Made by a program: the position numbers and the translations under genes
Part shown: one piece after another, positions 1 to 7,903 of the stretch
Numbering within the stretch: the first letter of the stretch is position 1
Layout: every line of letters starts with the position of its first letter
The notes under the pieces: generated by a model
The model's input: only the letters and a program-made list of their open reading frames with translations
Told to the model about the DNA's origin: nothing
Database searches by the model: none
DNA from: Janibacter anophelis NBRC 107843
Lineage (GTDB): Bacteria > Actinomycetota > Actinomycetes > Actinomycetales > Dermatophilaceae
Direction of reading: 5' to 3'
Length of the DNA stretch: 64,000 nucleotides
Assembly: GCF_001570945.1 (NCBI RefSeq)
Contig: NZ_BCSQ01000001.1
Span: 62,001 to 126,000 of the forward strand

Positions 1-1
1 G

Positions 2-457
2 GTGCAGCGCTGGATCGGTGACGGGCAGGTGATGACCGACCCCGCCGAGGCCGTGTCGTCCATCGCCCGCCGCAGGATGGAGTTCCCCGAGCCCATGGGC
101 ATCTGGGCGATCGACCTCGAGGACCGGCTCGTCGGGACGCTCCTGCTCAAGCCGATCCCCATCAGCGGCACGCCCCTGTCCGCCGACCCACGCACGACCG
201 ACCTCGACCACGCCCTCGGCAGCCCCGACGTCGAGATCGGCTGGCACCTGCACCCCGACGCCTGGGGGCGGGGCATCGCCACCGAGGCAGCCACCCGCAT
301 CCTCGAGCACGCCGTCGCGCTGACCCGGATCGTCGCGGTCACCCACCCGGACAACCACGCCTCCCAACGGGTCGCGCTGCGCCTCGGCATGGCCGACGCC
401 GGCACGACCGACCGCTACTACGACACGACGACACGGCTCTTCGTGCTGGAGCGCTGA
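2..457 (+). CDS. GNAT N-acetyltransferase (RimJ/RimL-like), 5' end cut off by window
   Basis: The protein is the C-terminal part of a GNAT acetyltransferase that transfers an acetyl group from acetyl-CoA to an unknown amine. The visible part carries the acetyl-CoA loop WGRGIATEA and the late NxxS segment (HPDNHASQRVALRLGM) typical of RimJ/RimL-like enzymes. The GTG at base 2 encodes the Val of a VxRWIGDG segment that normally lies about 30 residues into such proteins, so the true start is very probably upstream of the window. Its stop overlaps the next start as TGATG, so it is translationally coupled to the helicase gene. The substrate cannot be read from the sequence. Confidence 0.8.
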   Translation: MQRWIGDGQVMTDPAEAVSSIARRRMEFPEPMGIWAIDLEDRLVGTLLLKPIPISGTPLSADPRTTDLDHALGSPDVEIGWHLHPDAWGRGIATEAATRILEHAVALTRIVAVTHPDNHASQRVALRLGMADAGTTDRYYDTTTRLFVLER

Positions 458-2979
458 TGGGCCTGGACCTCACCGCGATCGGTGCGGGACTCCCCTTCGC
501 CGAAGCCCTCCCCGACGTGCGCGCCGCGCTGACCGGCCACGGCGTCGCCGTCGTCCAGGCGCCGCCGGGCTCCGGCAAGACCACGCTCGCACCGCCGCTC
601 GTCGCCGAGCAGGTCGACGGCCGCGTCGTCGTCACGGGTCCGCGTCGGGTGACGGTCCGCTCCGCCGCCCGTCGTCTCGCCCACCTGACCGGCACCGAGA
701 TCGGTGATGTCGTCGGGTACACGGTGCGCGGCGAGCGGCACGTGCGGCGCGGGACGCGCATCGAGTTCGTCACCCCCGGGGTGCTCGTGCGGCGCCTGCT
801 CGCCGACCCGGAGCTGGCCGGCACGGCGGCCGTCGTCCTCGACGAGGTGCACGAGCGCGGGCTCGAGTCGGACCTGCTGCTCGGCATGCTCGCCGAGGTG
901 CGCCAGCTGCGGGACCTGCCGCTCGTCGCGATGTCCGCGACCCTCGACGCGCCCGCGATCGCCCACCTGCTCGGCGACGCCCCCGTCGTCGACAGCGAGG
1001 GCGCGCTCCACCCCCTCGAGGTCATCTGGGCTCCGCCGGCCGGGCCCCGTACCGACGAGCGCGGGGTGACGCGGGAGTTCCTCGAGTACGTCGCCTCGAC
1101 CGCGGCACACCACCACGGGGCGAAGGGCGGAGACACCCTCGTCTTCGTCCCCGGCGCCCGGGAGGTCGACCGGGTCGTGGAGTCTCTCGCTTCCCGGTTG
1201 CCGCACGTCGAGGTGCTCCCGCTGCACGGCCGGTTGGCACCGAGGGAGCAGGACCGCGCCACGGGCGAAGGGGGTGATTCGTCACGAATCATCGTCTCCA
1301 CCGACCTCGCCGAGTCCTCGCTCACCGTGCCGGGAGTGCGACTCGTCGTGGACGCGTGCCTGTCCCGGGAGCCTCGTCGGGACGCCGCCCGTGACATGTC
1401 GGGCCTGGTCACGGTGCAGGCCTCGCGGGCGTCGATGACCCAGCGCGCCGGGCGCGCCGCGCGTCTCGGGCCGGGGCGAGCGGTGCGACTGATCGAGGAG
1501 TCAGCCTGGTCGCGGGCACCGGAGCACGTGACCCCGCAGATCGCCACCGCGGACCTCACCGAGACCGCCCTGACCCTCGCGGCGTGGGGTTCGCCGCGGG
1601 GCGAGAGGATGCCGCTGCTCACCGCTCCCCCGGGACCGGCGATGGTCGCCGCGGAGTCCACCCTGCGTGCCCTCGGGCTGGTCGACGAGGACGGCCGCAT
1701 CACGCCCGACGGTGAGGCCGCGGCCCGCGTGCCGGCCGACCCGCGGCTCGCGCGGGCCCTGCTCGACGGCTCCCGCCTCGTCGGTCCGGTCGCCGCGGCG
1801 GAGGTCGTCGCCACCCTCGCCGACGACCACCGCAGCACCGATGGTGACCTCGACCGGCTCGTCGCCGACCTGCGCTCCGGTGCGGCGCCTGCGGCCGCTC
1901 GCTGGCGAAGGGAGGTCGAACGGCTCACCCGACTGGCCCCACCCGCTGGTCGAGGTGCGAGACCGTCCACGGTCGAGCCTCGAGACCCCTCTGCCGCAAC
2001 GGGACTCGTCACCGCCCTCGCCCACCCGGGGCGCATCGCCCGCCGGGTCGGCGACGGCCCGACCTATCTCCTCGCGTCCGGGACCCGCGCTGCGCTGCCG
2101 GCGGGCAGCCCGCTGCGGCACCACGAGTGGATCGTCGTCGCCGACGTCGCCCGGGCGGAGGGCCGCGTGGCAGCCGGCACGGGTGCCGTCATCCGGCTCG
2201 CCGCCGCGCTGACCCGGGACGAGGCCGAGACCGCGGGCGCGGGCCTGCGTGTGCGGGAGGTCCGGGCCGATCTGGGCGGGCAGCGGGTCACGGCCCGCGA
2301 CGTCGACGCCCTCGGGGCGATCGAGCTGAGCTCGACGCCGGTGCGGGCCGACGCGCAGACGGGCGCCGCGGCCGTGGCCCGGGCCCTCGCCACCCAGGGA
2401 CTGGGTCTGCTCCGGTGGTCACCCACCGCCGACACCCTCCGGCGGCGCCTCGCCGTGCTGCACCACCACCTCGGTGACCCGTGGCCGGACGTGTCCGACG
2501 AGGCACTCGCGGCCCGGCTCGACGAGTGGCTCGGTCCGGAACTGCAGCGGGTGGCCACGGGCACGCCGCTCGGGCGGATCGACCTGACCGACCCCCTTCG
2601 CCGCCTGCTGCCGTGGCCCGAGGCGACCCGGCTCGACGAGCTGGCACCCGAGCGACTGCCCGTGCCGAGTGGGTCGACGGTCTCCGTGACGTGGCCGGCG
2701 CACGACGACCCTTCTGCCGCACCGGTGCTCGCCGTCAAGCTGCAGGAGTGCTTCGGGCTGGCGCAGACGCCTCGGTTGGTCGATGGGCGGGTGCCGGTGC
2801 TCTTCCACCTGCTCTCACCGGCGCGCCGACCACTGGCGGTGACGGACGACCTCGCGAGCTTTTGGTCCGGGCCCTACGCCCAGGTGCGCGCGGAGATGCG
2901 GGGCCGCTATCCCAAGCACCCGTGGCCGGAGGACCCGTGGTCGGCACCTGCGACCGCCCGGACCACGCGCCGCATGTGA
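457..2979 (+). CDS. hrpB: ATP-dependent helicase HrpB
   Basis: An 840-residue DExH-box RNA helicase of the HrpB family. Motif I APPGSGKTT is at residues 35-43, the DEVH box is at 129-132 and SAT is at 160-162. The helicase C domain with the QRAGRAAR motif and the HrpB C-terminal region follow, and the length is normal. The physiological RNA target of bacterial HrpB is unsettled. The ATG overlaps the preceding stop (TGATG). Around residues 496-512 the reading frame passes through a 47-bp palindromic repeat (1943-1989), which adds a Pro/Arg-rich loop unlike its surroundings. The gene converges with the VOC gene, with one base between the stops. Confidence 0.93.
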   Translation: MGLDLTAIGAGLPFAEALPDVRAALTGHGVAVVQAPPGSGKTTLAPPLVAEQVDGRVVVTGPRRVTVRSAARRLAHLTGTEIGDVVGYTVRGERHVRRGTRIEFVTPGVLVRRLLADPELAGTAAVVLDEVHERGLESDLLLGMLAEVRQLRDLPLVAMSATLDAPAIAHLLGDAPVVDSEGALHPLEVIWAPPAGPRTDERGVTREFLEYVASTAAHHHGAKGGDTLVFVPGAREVDRVVESLASRLPHVEVLPLHGRLAPREQDRATGEGGDSSRIIVSTDLAESSLTVPGVRLVVDACLSREPRRDAARDMSGLVTVQASRASMTQRAGRAARLGPGRAVRLIEESAWSRAPEHVTPQIATADLTETALTLAAWGSPRGERMPLLTAPPGPAMVAAESTLRALGLVDEDGRITPDGEAAARVPADPRLARALLDGSRLVGPVAAAEVVATLADDHRSTDGDLDRLVADLRSGAAPAAARWRREVERLTRLAPPAGRGARPSTVEPRDPSAATGLVTALAHPGRIARRVGDGPTYLLASGTRAALPAGSPLRHHEWIVVADVARAEGRVAAGTGAVIRLAAALTRDEAETAGAGLRVREVRADLGGQRVTARDVDALGAIELSSTPVRADAQTGAAAVARALATQGLGLLRWSPTADTLRRRLAVLHHHLGDPWPDVSDEALAARLDEWLGPELQRVATGTPLGRIDLTDPLRRLLPWPEATRLDELAPERLPVPSGSTVSVTWPAHDDPSAAPVLAVKLQECFGLAQTPRLVDGRVPVLFHLLSPARRPLAVTDDLASFWSGPYAQVRAEMRGRYPKHPWPEDPWSAPATARTTRRM
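1943..1989. repeat. Interspersed palindromic repeat (REP type 1) inside hrpB
   Basis: The arms are GCTGGTCGAGGTGCGAG and CTCGAGACC around CGTCCACGG. The element resembles the intergenic repeat at 46113-46162 read on the other strand (GCTGGTCGAGGTG ... GAGCCTCGAGACC). It lies in frame in hrpB and is translated. Confidence 0.7.
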
Positions 2980-2980
2980 C

Positions 2981-3343
2981 TCACGACCGGCGGTCGGTGA
3001 TCCGCACGTAGTAGCCGTCGGGGTCGTGCACGCGGAAGTCGGTCAGGCCCCACTCCCGCTCCTGCAGGTCCTCGGCCAGACCGGTCCCGGCGGCCACGAC
3101 CCGGTCGCGCTCGGCGCGCACATCGTCGACCGCGAGGACGATCTCGGTGCCGGACGGGACGGCCCGGTGCTCCGCCGGTCGTGCCGGCGACTGGACCATC
3201 CCGATCCGGACGTCATCGCGCCCGAGGGAGGCGTACGGCGGGTCGTCCTTGCGACCGAGGACCTCGAACCCCAGCGCCGACCACCACTCCACGGACGCGT
3301 CGATGTCGGCGGGGAAGATCTCGATCCGCAGTGTCATGCCCAT
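2981..3343 (-). CDS. VOC family (glyoxalase/bleomycin-resistance fold) protein
   Basis: A 120-residue single-domain vicinal-oxygen-chelate protein. It has the opening pattern (LRIEIFPADIDASVEWW..LGFEV), a central EIVLAVDDVRAERDRV and the closing DFRVHDPDGYYVRI, in which the last Asp-Pro-Asp-Gly turn is typical. Members bind a divalent metal and act as lyases, dioxygenases or binding proteins, and the substrate is not predictable here. The gene converges on hrpB and lies downstream of, but about 40 bp from, the SRPBCC gene, so it may be transcribed alone. Confidence 0.8.
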   Translation of the reverse strand: MGMTLRIEIFPADIDASVEWWSALGFEVLGRKDDPPYASLGRDDVRIGMVQSPARPAEHRAVPSGTEIVLAVDDVRAERDRVVAAGTGLAEDLQEREWGLTDFRVHDPDGYYVRITDRRS

Positions 3344-3385
3344 CCGGCGATGCTGTCAGCGCGGTCGGCCGGGTCGCAAGGAAAG

Positions 3386-3868
3386 TCAGGCGAGCAGACG
3401 GCCGAGCACCCACCGGTACCCGGGCGCCACGAGGCGTGCGCCGATCGCTTCGATCCAGCGCAGTGGGCGCGGGAGCCACGGCAGCCGGACCTCTTGGCGC
3501 CAGTGCACCGCGCTCCCCCGACCATCGCCTGCCGAAGGGGGGACCAGCTCCACCTCGATCCGGCCACCGAGCAGGCGACCGGTCTTGACGACGACCGCGC
3601 GGCCCGTCGCCTGCGGCGCGGTCGACGGCGCAGTCGCCTGCGGCGCGGGCGGCCGCCACATCTCGACCCGCATCGTGTCGTCGAAGCCGAGCGGCCCGAG
3701 CGCGGTGCGACCGGTGAACCCGACACCCTCGCCCAGCTGCGTCGACGGGGCGTCGACCGTCACCCGGGTGAGCGGGATGGTGGCCGTGTGCCGGTCGAGG
3801 TCCCACAGCCGCTCCCACGCGACGGCAGGCGGCAGGTCGGTCTCGACGTCGATGATGAACTCGCTCAC
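3386..3868 (-). CDS. SRPBCC family (polyketide cyclase/START-like) protein
   Basis: About 160 residues. The START-like fold is indicated by EFIIDVETDLPPAVAWERLWDL at the N-terminus, the GVGFTGRTAL turn and the C-terminal long helix (WIEAIGARLVAPGYRWVLGRLL). The chosen start is the GTG at 3868, which overlaps the upstream stop as GTGA. Longer in-frame extensions would run through the upstream gene. Residues near 70-85 contain a direct repeat, APQAT-x-APQAT, encoded by two copies of GTCGCCTGCGGCGCG around 3602-3651. It is the last gene of the SPFH/NAD-kinase-like operon. The ligand is unknown. Confidence 0.75.
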   Translation of the reverse strand: MSEFIIDVETDLPPAVAWERLWDLDRHTATIPLTRVTVDAPSTQLGEGVGFTGRTALGPLGFDDTMRVEMWRPPAPQATAPSTAPQATGRAVVVKTGRLLGGRIEVELVPPSAGDGRGSAVHWRQEVRLPWLPRPLRWIEAIGARLVAPGYRWVLGRLLA

Positions 3869-4755
3869 GCCACCACGGTACGCAGCACCTCGGGCGCCCG
3901 CCGCACGAGCACGCGCTGCCCCCAGCCGAGCGTGAGCCGGTCCTGCTCCATCCCGTCGCCGAAGACGACCATGCCCTCGGACTCGACGTCGAGCTCCAGC
4001 TCCCTCCCGGCGTCCAGTGCACCGGCGACGAGGTCGGCGCCCGTGCTCGGCGAGGGCCACGGCTCACGGACGAACCACGCCAGCCCCGGCTCCGCCGCCG
4101 CGGGCAGCACGAGCTGCGGCGCCTGGATGCGCTGCAGCGACGCGCACCACCCGGTCGCTCCCGTGCCCGTCCCGACGATGACCCCCGACGACGACTGCCG
4201 CTCGCGCACCCCGCCGACGGTCAGCGAGTAGCGCGCCGACTGGTGACCCACCTGCCCGAGGAAGACCTCGTTGAGCGCGAGCAGGCGCTGCCCGTCGTCG
4301 GCCACCGCCTCGACCATCGTGCGCTCCAGGGCGCGGGCCTCCCCCTTCGCCACGGCCCGCAGCAGCCCGGCCACCGACGACGGGCGGTGCGTCACGAGGA
4401 CGCCCGCGTTGACCCCGGTCCGCGGGTCGACACCGATGACCGGCTGTCCCTCGAGGTACTTCGCGAGGTTGGCGACGAGCCCGTCCGGGCCAACGGCCAC
4501 GACGATGTCGCCGGGCTCGAAGACGAAGCGCGCCAACTCCGCCCGCTCGACCGAGGCCCGGCGCCAGTCGGCGGGGATCGCGGCGCCCACGGTCGCGAGC
4601 GCCGCGGCGAGAGCCTCGTGACCGGCGTCGACCTCGTCGAGGGCGCGCCCGCGGGTGCCGAGGACGAACCCGACCTGACCGCGCGTGCCGTGCCGGGCGA
4701 GCAGCTCGTCGTACTCGCTCGCCCGGTGGGCGACGACGACCCTGGGGGTGGCCAT
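3865..4755 (-). CDS. NAD kinase-like (ATP-NAD kinase fold) protein
   Basis: A 296-residue protein resembling NAD+ kinases. It has the N-terminal Rossmann-like half with AVGPDG in place of the classical GGDGT, a LNEVFLG segment matching the conserved NE motif, and GVIVGTGTGATGW corresponding to the glycine-rich STPTGSTAY-type motif. The altered GGDG motif means catalytic NAD phosphorylation is uncertain; it may bind NAD(P) or another nucleotide. It is the middle gene of a tight operon, 3 nt after the SPFH gene and overlapping the SRPBCC gene by GTGA. The divergent NrtR-like Nudix regulator fits an NAD-linked role. Confidence 0.8.
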   Translation of the reverse strand: MATPRVVVAHRASEYDELLARHGTRGQVGFVLGTRGRALDEVDAGHEALAAALATVGAAIPADWRRASVERAELARFVFEPGDIVVAVGPDGLVANLAKYLEGQPVIGVDPRTGVNAGVLVTHRPSSVAGLLRAVAKGEARALERTMVEAVADDGQRLLALNEVFLGQVGHQSARYSLTVGGVRERQSSSGVIVGTGTGATGWCASLQRIQAPQLVLPAAAEPGLAWFVREPWPSPSTGADLVAGALDAGRELELDVESEGMVVFGDGMEQDRLTLGWGQRVLVRRAPEVLRTVVA

Positions 4756-4758
4756 CGC

Positions 4759-5784
4759 TCAGGCCTCCTCTCGCTGCCCCGTGGGCGACCCGCCCACGGC
4801 GAGTCGACCCAGCACGCTGCTCACGACGTCGGGCGTGAGGACCAGCTGGTCGATCGCCGGCAGGTTGCCGGCGAGCTCCCGCAGGGCCAGGGCCATGAGG
4901 ACCTCCGGGGCGACCTCGCCCTGCGCGGCGAGGCGGGCCCGCTCGGCCTCCGCCTCGGCGGCACCGACGGCCTCGGTCGCCTCGGCCTGCGCCTTGGCGA
5001 GGGCGACGGTGCGCTCCCCTTCGGCGGTGACGGTGACCCGGTCGGCGGCGGCGCTGTCCTGCGCCTCGCGCACCCGGTTGGCACCGCGCTGGGCGATGAG
5101 CTCCTCCTCGCGGCGGGCCAGGTCGATCTGGTTGGTCAGCTCGTTCTCGCCGATCGCGGCCTCCCGCTCGACGGCGACGGCACGGCGCTCGAAGGTCGCC
5201 TTGTCCGCCTCCTGCTGGATCTGCTCGCGCGAGGGCAGCTGCAGGGCCCGCTCGACGTCGGGGTCGGCGCGCAGCACGTCGAACCGCACGGCGACGACGG
5301 CGATGCCGAGGTCGGCGAGGCGCGGGTCGGCGGTGAGCCGTTCAATGACCCGCCCGGCGAGGTCGGCCGGGTCGCTCATGAGGATCTCGGCGAGCGGCCG
5401 CCCGGTGAGCGCCGCCGTGATCGCGTCGGCCGCGGCCCCGTGGACGGTCGCACCGACGACCTCGAGCGGACGACCGAGCCAGGCGCCGCCCTTCGCGTCG
5501 ATGCCGAAGTCGACACGCGCGGCCGCGGTCGCCGGCTGGGCGATGCGGTAGGTGACCACGCCCGGCACGTTGACCTCCTGCAGGTCGCTCGCGCGCACCT
5601 TGACCAGGACGGCCTGCTCGCGGTCGTCGACCGGGACCTCGCTGAGCACGGCGGGCAGTCGGCGGAACCAGAACGACGAACCGACGCCCTCGTGCTTGAG
5701 CGTGCCGTGCGCGAGGTGCTGGACGTAGCTCGTCGCCGGGGTCCGCAGGTGGGTGACGAAGGGGTAGCTGGTGATGGTTGCCAT
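4759..5784 (-). CDS. SPFH / band 7 domain protein
   Basis: About 341 residues. The N-terminal SPFH (stomatin/prohibitin/flotillin/HflK) domain occupies roughly residues 20-190. A long Ala/Glu/Arg-rich coiled coil follows at about 190-290, and then a short C-terminal tail. There is no clear N-terminal membrane anchor, unlike stomatins. The start ATG at 5784 is preceded by GAGGAGG at ideal spacing, which decides it over an earlier in-frame ATG in the regulatory region. It is the first gene of the SPFH / NAD-kinase-like / SRPBCC operon and divergent from the NrtR-like regulator. SPFH proteins form oligomeric scaffolds; the specific role here is unknown. Confidence 0.85.
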   Translation of the reverse strand: MATITSYPFVTHLRTPATSYVQHLAHGTLKHEGVGSSFWFRRLPAVLSEVPVDDREQAVLVKVRASDLQEVNVPGVVTYRIAQPATAAARVDFGIDAKGGAWLGRPLEVVGATVHGAAADAITAALTGRPLAEILMSDPADLAGRVIERLTADPRLADLGIAVVAVRFDVLRADPDVERALQLPSREQIQQEADKATFERRAVAVEREAAIGENELTNQIDLARREEELIAQRGANRVREAQDSAAADRVTVTAEGERTVALAKAQAEATEAVGAAEAEAERARLAAQGEVAPEVLMALALRELAGNLPAIDQLVLTPDVVSSVLGRLAVGGSPTGQREEA

Positions 5785-5808
5785 GACGCGCCTCCTCGGG
5801 TTGTTTGC

Positions 5809-5860
5809 GTCATGTTGACGATAAGTAGGTGGATGATTAAATGTCAAATTGACGATAAGT
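5809..5860. promoter_or_regulatory. Duplicated operator between SPFH operon and Nudix regulator
   Basis: Two copies of GTCANNTTGACGATAAGT occur at 5809-5826 and 5843-5860, spaced 34 bp start to start. Each contains an 11-bp palindrome GTCA-nnn-TGAC, and the DNA is AT-rich against the surroundings. The copies sit between divergent starts at 5784 and 5877. They probably bind the NrtR-like protein encoded next door; this is an inference from position and symmetry. Confidence 0.65.
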
Positions 5861-5876
5861 GAGCTAGGGTGGTCCC

Positions 5877-6545
5877 ATGACCGCACCACTCATGGCCGTC
5901 ACCGTGGACCTCGTGATCCTCACCGTGCGTTCGGGCGAGCTCTGCGTCCTGCTCGTGCGAAGGGGGGTCCCCCCGTTCCGCGGGCACCTCGCGCTGCCGG
6001 GTGGGTACGTCCTGCCGGACGAGGACCTCCTCGCCGCGGCGGAGCGGGAGCTGCGGGAGGAGACGGGGCTGGGCGACATCCACCTCGAGCAGCTGGCGAC
6101 GTACGGCCACCCCGGGCGCGACCCGCGGGGACGGACGGTGACGGTGGCCCACCTGGCGCTCGCGCCGCACGCGGGGGCCCCGACTGCGGGGACCGACGCG
6201 GCGGAGGCGCAGTGGCTGCCCGTGGCCGAGGCGATGGCCGAGGACCTCGCCTTCGACCACGACGTCATCCTGCGCGACGGGGTCGAGCGGGCCCGGGCGA
6301 AGCTCGAGTACAGCTCGCTGGGGGCGGCCTTCTGCCCGCCGGAGTTCACCGTCGGCCAGCTGCGCGAGGTCTACGAGGCGGTGTGGGGCGAGCGGCTCGA
6401 CCCGCGCAACTTCCACCGCAAGGTGACCAAGACGCCGGGCTTCCTCGAAGAGACCGGCGCGACCTCGAACACCGAGCCGGGCCGCCCGGCGAAGCTCTAC
6501 CGGCGCGGACCGGTCGAGCAGCTCAACCCGCCGATCACGCGCTGA
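5877..6545 (+). CDS. Nudix-domain transcriptional regulator (NrtR-like)
   Basis: A 222-residue protein. An N-terminal Nudix hydrolase domain has an intact Nudix box at residues 43-65 (GX5EX7REUXEEXGU, ending RELREETGL). It is followed by a C-terminal winged-helix domain (FTVGQLREVYEAVWG ... NFHRKV...GF). This architecture is that of NrtR regulators, which sense ADP-ribose or related NAD metabolites and repress NAD-related genes. An intact box suggests hydrolysis may be retained, whereas many NrtRs have lost it. It lies divergent from the SPFH operon behind the duplicated operator, so autoregulation and control of the operon are likely. The 3' end overlaps the convergent DinB gene by 11 bp. 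Confidence 0.87.
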   Translation: MTAPLMAVTVDLVILTVRSGELCVLLVRRGVPPFRGHLALPGGYVLPDEDLLAAAERELREETGLGDIHLEQLATYGHPGRDPRGRTVTVAHLALAPHAGAPTAGTDAAEAQWLPVAEAMAEDLAFDHDVILRDGVERARAKLEYSSLGAAFCPPEFTVGQLREVYEAVWGERLDPRNFHRKVTKTPGFLEETGATSNTEPGRPAKLYRRGPVEQLNPPITR

Positions 6546-7038
6546 GCAGTCCCCGCACGTAGGCCGCCTGACCGATGTGCTGCGTGTCGTCGTCGACGAC
6601 GCTGACCAGCCGCACGCCGAGCGTGACGGGCGGGTCCCACGAGGTGTCGACGACCCGGTCGAGGTCCTCCGCGGCGAGCCCACCGACCCAGGCGAGCGTC
6701 TGGTGGTGCACCGCCTCGACGTAGCGGGCGAGGAGTTCGGCCGGCGCGCGCACCTTCGCCACCTGGGCGGGAGTGTGGCCGTAGCCGGTGTCGTCCTCGT
6801 CGAGGTCGAGGTCGAAGTGCTCGATGAATCCCCGTGCGGCCCAGACCTGCTGGAGCCCGGCTGCGTCGGCGAGGTGGTCGTCCTGGACCCTGAAGGCGTG
6901 CCAGACGAGCCACGCGATGGAGTTGGCGTCGGGCGCGACCCGTTGGGCGAGCTGCTCCTCGCTCAACCCGTCGACGGCCGCGAGCGCGCCGTCGCGGATG
7001 CGACCGAAGGAGTCGGTGAGCAGCTCAGCCGGAGTCAT
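6535..7038 (-). CDS. DinB-family putative metalloenzyme
   Basis: A 167-residue four-helix-bundle protein of the DinB/YfiT superfamily. The expected metal-binding histidines are visible in SIAWLVWHAFRVQDDH and in DDDTQHIGQAAYVRGLL near the C-terminus. Family members include thiol-dependent transferases (bacillithiol or mycothiol) and hydrolases. In an actinobacterium a mycothiol-linked role is possible but is not shown by the sequence. A second, different DinB-like gene lies at 10074. Confidence 0.8.
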   Translation of the reverse strand: MTPAELLTDSFGRIRDGALAAVDGLSEEQLAQRVAPDANSIAWLVWHAFRVQDDHLADAAGLQQVWAARGFIEHFDLDLDEDDTGYGHTPAQVAKVRAPAELLARYVEAVHHQTLAWVGGLAAEDLDRVVDTSWDPPVTLGVRLVSVVDDDTQHIGQAAYVRGLLSA

Positions 7039-7067
7039 GACCCCGACGCTACGCCTGCCCCCACCCG

Positions 7068-7155
7068 CACGAACTGTGGCTGGCTACACCTTGGGTGGTC
7101 AGCCACACCACGAGGGGTGGCTGACCATCGAAAATGTAGCCAGCCACAGTTCGTG
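7068..7155. repeat. Large nested inverted repeat between frnE-like and dinB-like genes
   Basis: Perfect 21-bp outer arms at 7068-7088 and 7135-7155 (starting CACGAACTGTGGC) enclose a second perfect hairpin at 7097-7106/7117-7126 (GGTCAGCCAC). The inner and outer arms share the GGCTGGCTAC/GGTGGCTGAC theme. It sits about 15 bp past the stop of the minus-strand FrnE-like gene, so it may end that operon, but the nested form is unlike a simple terminator. Confidence 0.75.
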
Positions 7156-7169
7156 GGGCTTTGGGTCGG

Positions 7170-7874
7170 TCAGATCGCGCAGCCGTCGGGCCCGCACGCG
7201 TCGGCGTCGGCCGCGCCGTCGACGACCTGGATCGCGGGCGCGCGCTCAGCGAGCGCGGTGTCGATGGCCTGGCGGAAGACCTCCGGCGGCTGGGCCCCGG
7301 AGACGCCGTACTTCATGTCCACGACGACGAAGGGGACGCCCGTCACCCCGATCTGGCGGGCCATGTCGATGTCGGCCGCGACCGCGGCCTTGTACCGGCC
7401 GTCCTCGAGGGCCGAGCGGATCTCCCCTTCGTCGAGACCGGCGTCGACGCCGACCCGCACCAGCGCGTCGACGTCACCGATGTCCATCCCGTGCTCGAAG
7501 TGCCCGGAGAGCAGCGACTCCTTGACCGCGTCGGCGACGCCGCGCTCCTTGGCCAGGTGCAGCAGCTCGTGGGCGCGCGCGGAGTTGGCGACGACGAGCT
7601 GGTCGAAGTCGTAGCTCAGGCCCTCACCGGCGGCCTGCTCGGTGACGTGACCGAACATCTGCCGCACCTGCGCGTGCGGCATCCCCTTGCGGCTGGCGAG
7701 GTAGTCGATCTCGGTGCCGTCGTAGTGCTCCGGCAGCGTGGGGTCGAGCTGGTAGCTGTGCCAGATCACCTCGATCTCGTCGCGCTGCGGGTGGTCCGCC
7801 AGCGCGGTCTCGAGGCGGCGCTTGCCGATGTAGCACCACGGGCAGGCGATGTCGGACCAGATGTCGATCTTCAT
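7170..7874 (-). CDS. DsbA-family oxidoreductase, FrnE-like
   Basis: A 234-residue thioredoxin-fold protein with the CPWC redox motif at residues 11-14 and the cis-Pro segment GVTGVPFVVVD. It matches the FrnE branch of cytoplasmic DsbA-like disulfide isomerases, and no signal peptide is present. The C-terminus ends in a short extension with two cysteines (DACGPDGCAI), possibly an extra redox or metal site. The start ATG at 7874 gives the classical MKIDIWSDIACPWC beginning. It is the last gene of the DUF1361 / MFS / FrnE cluster, 29 bp after the MFS gene. Confidence 0.87.
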   Translation of the reverse strand: MKIDIWSDIACPWCYIGKRRLETALADHPQRDEIEVIWHSYQLDPTLPEHYDGTEIDYLASRKGMPHAQVRQMFGHVTEQAAGEGLSYDFDQLVVANSARAHELLHLAKERGVADAVKESLLSGHFEHGMDIGDVDALVRVGVDAGLDEGEIRSALEDGRYKAAVAADIDMARQIGVTGVPFVVVDMKYGVSGAQPPEVFRQAIDTALAERAPAIQVVDGAADADACGPDGCAI

Positions 7875-7903
7875 ACGGGGGCCAACACGCGGGGCCCCGG
7901 GGA

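Noticed and set aside
2-457. GTG at base 2 as the true start of the first GNAT gene
   Set aside because: It falls on a residue normally well inside the domain, so the gene is more likely cut by the window edge.
339-2036. Long minus-strand open frame of 565 codons opposite hrpB
   Set aside because: Arg/Ser/Pro-rich, no motif, and fully antisense to a well-supported helicase; an effect of high GC.
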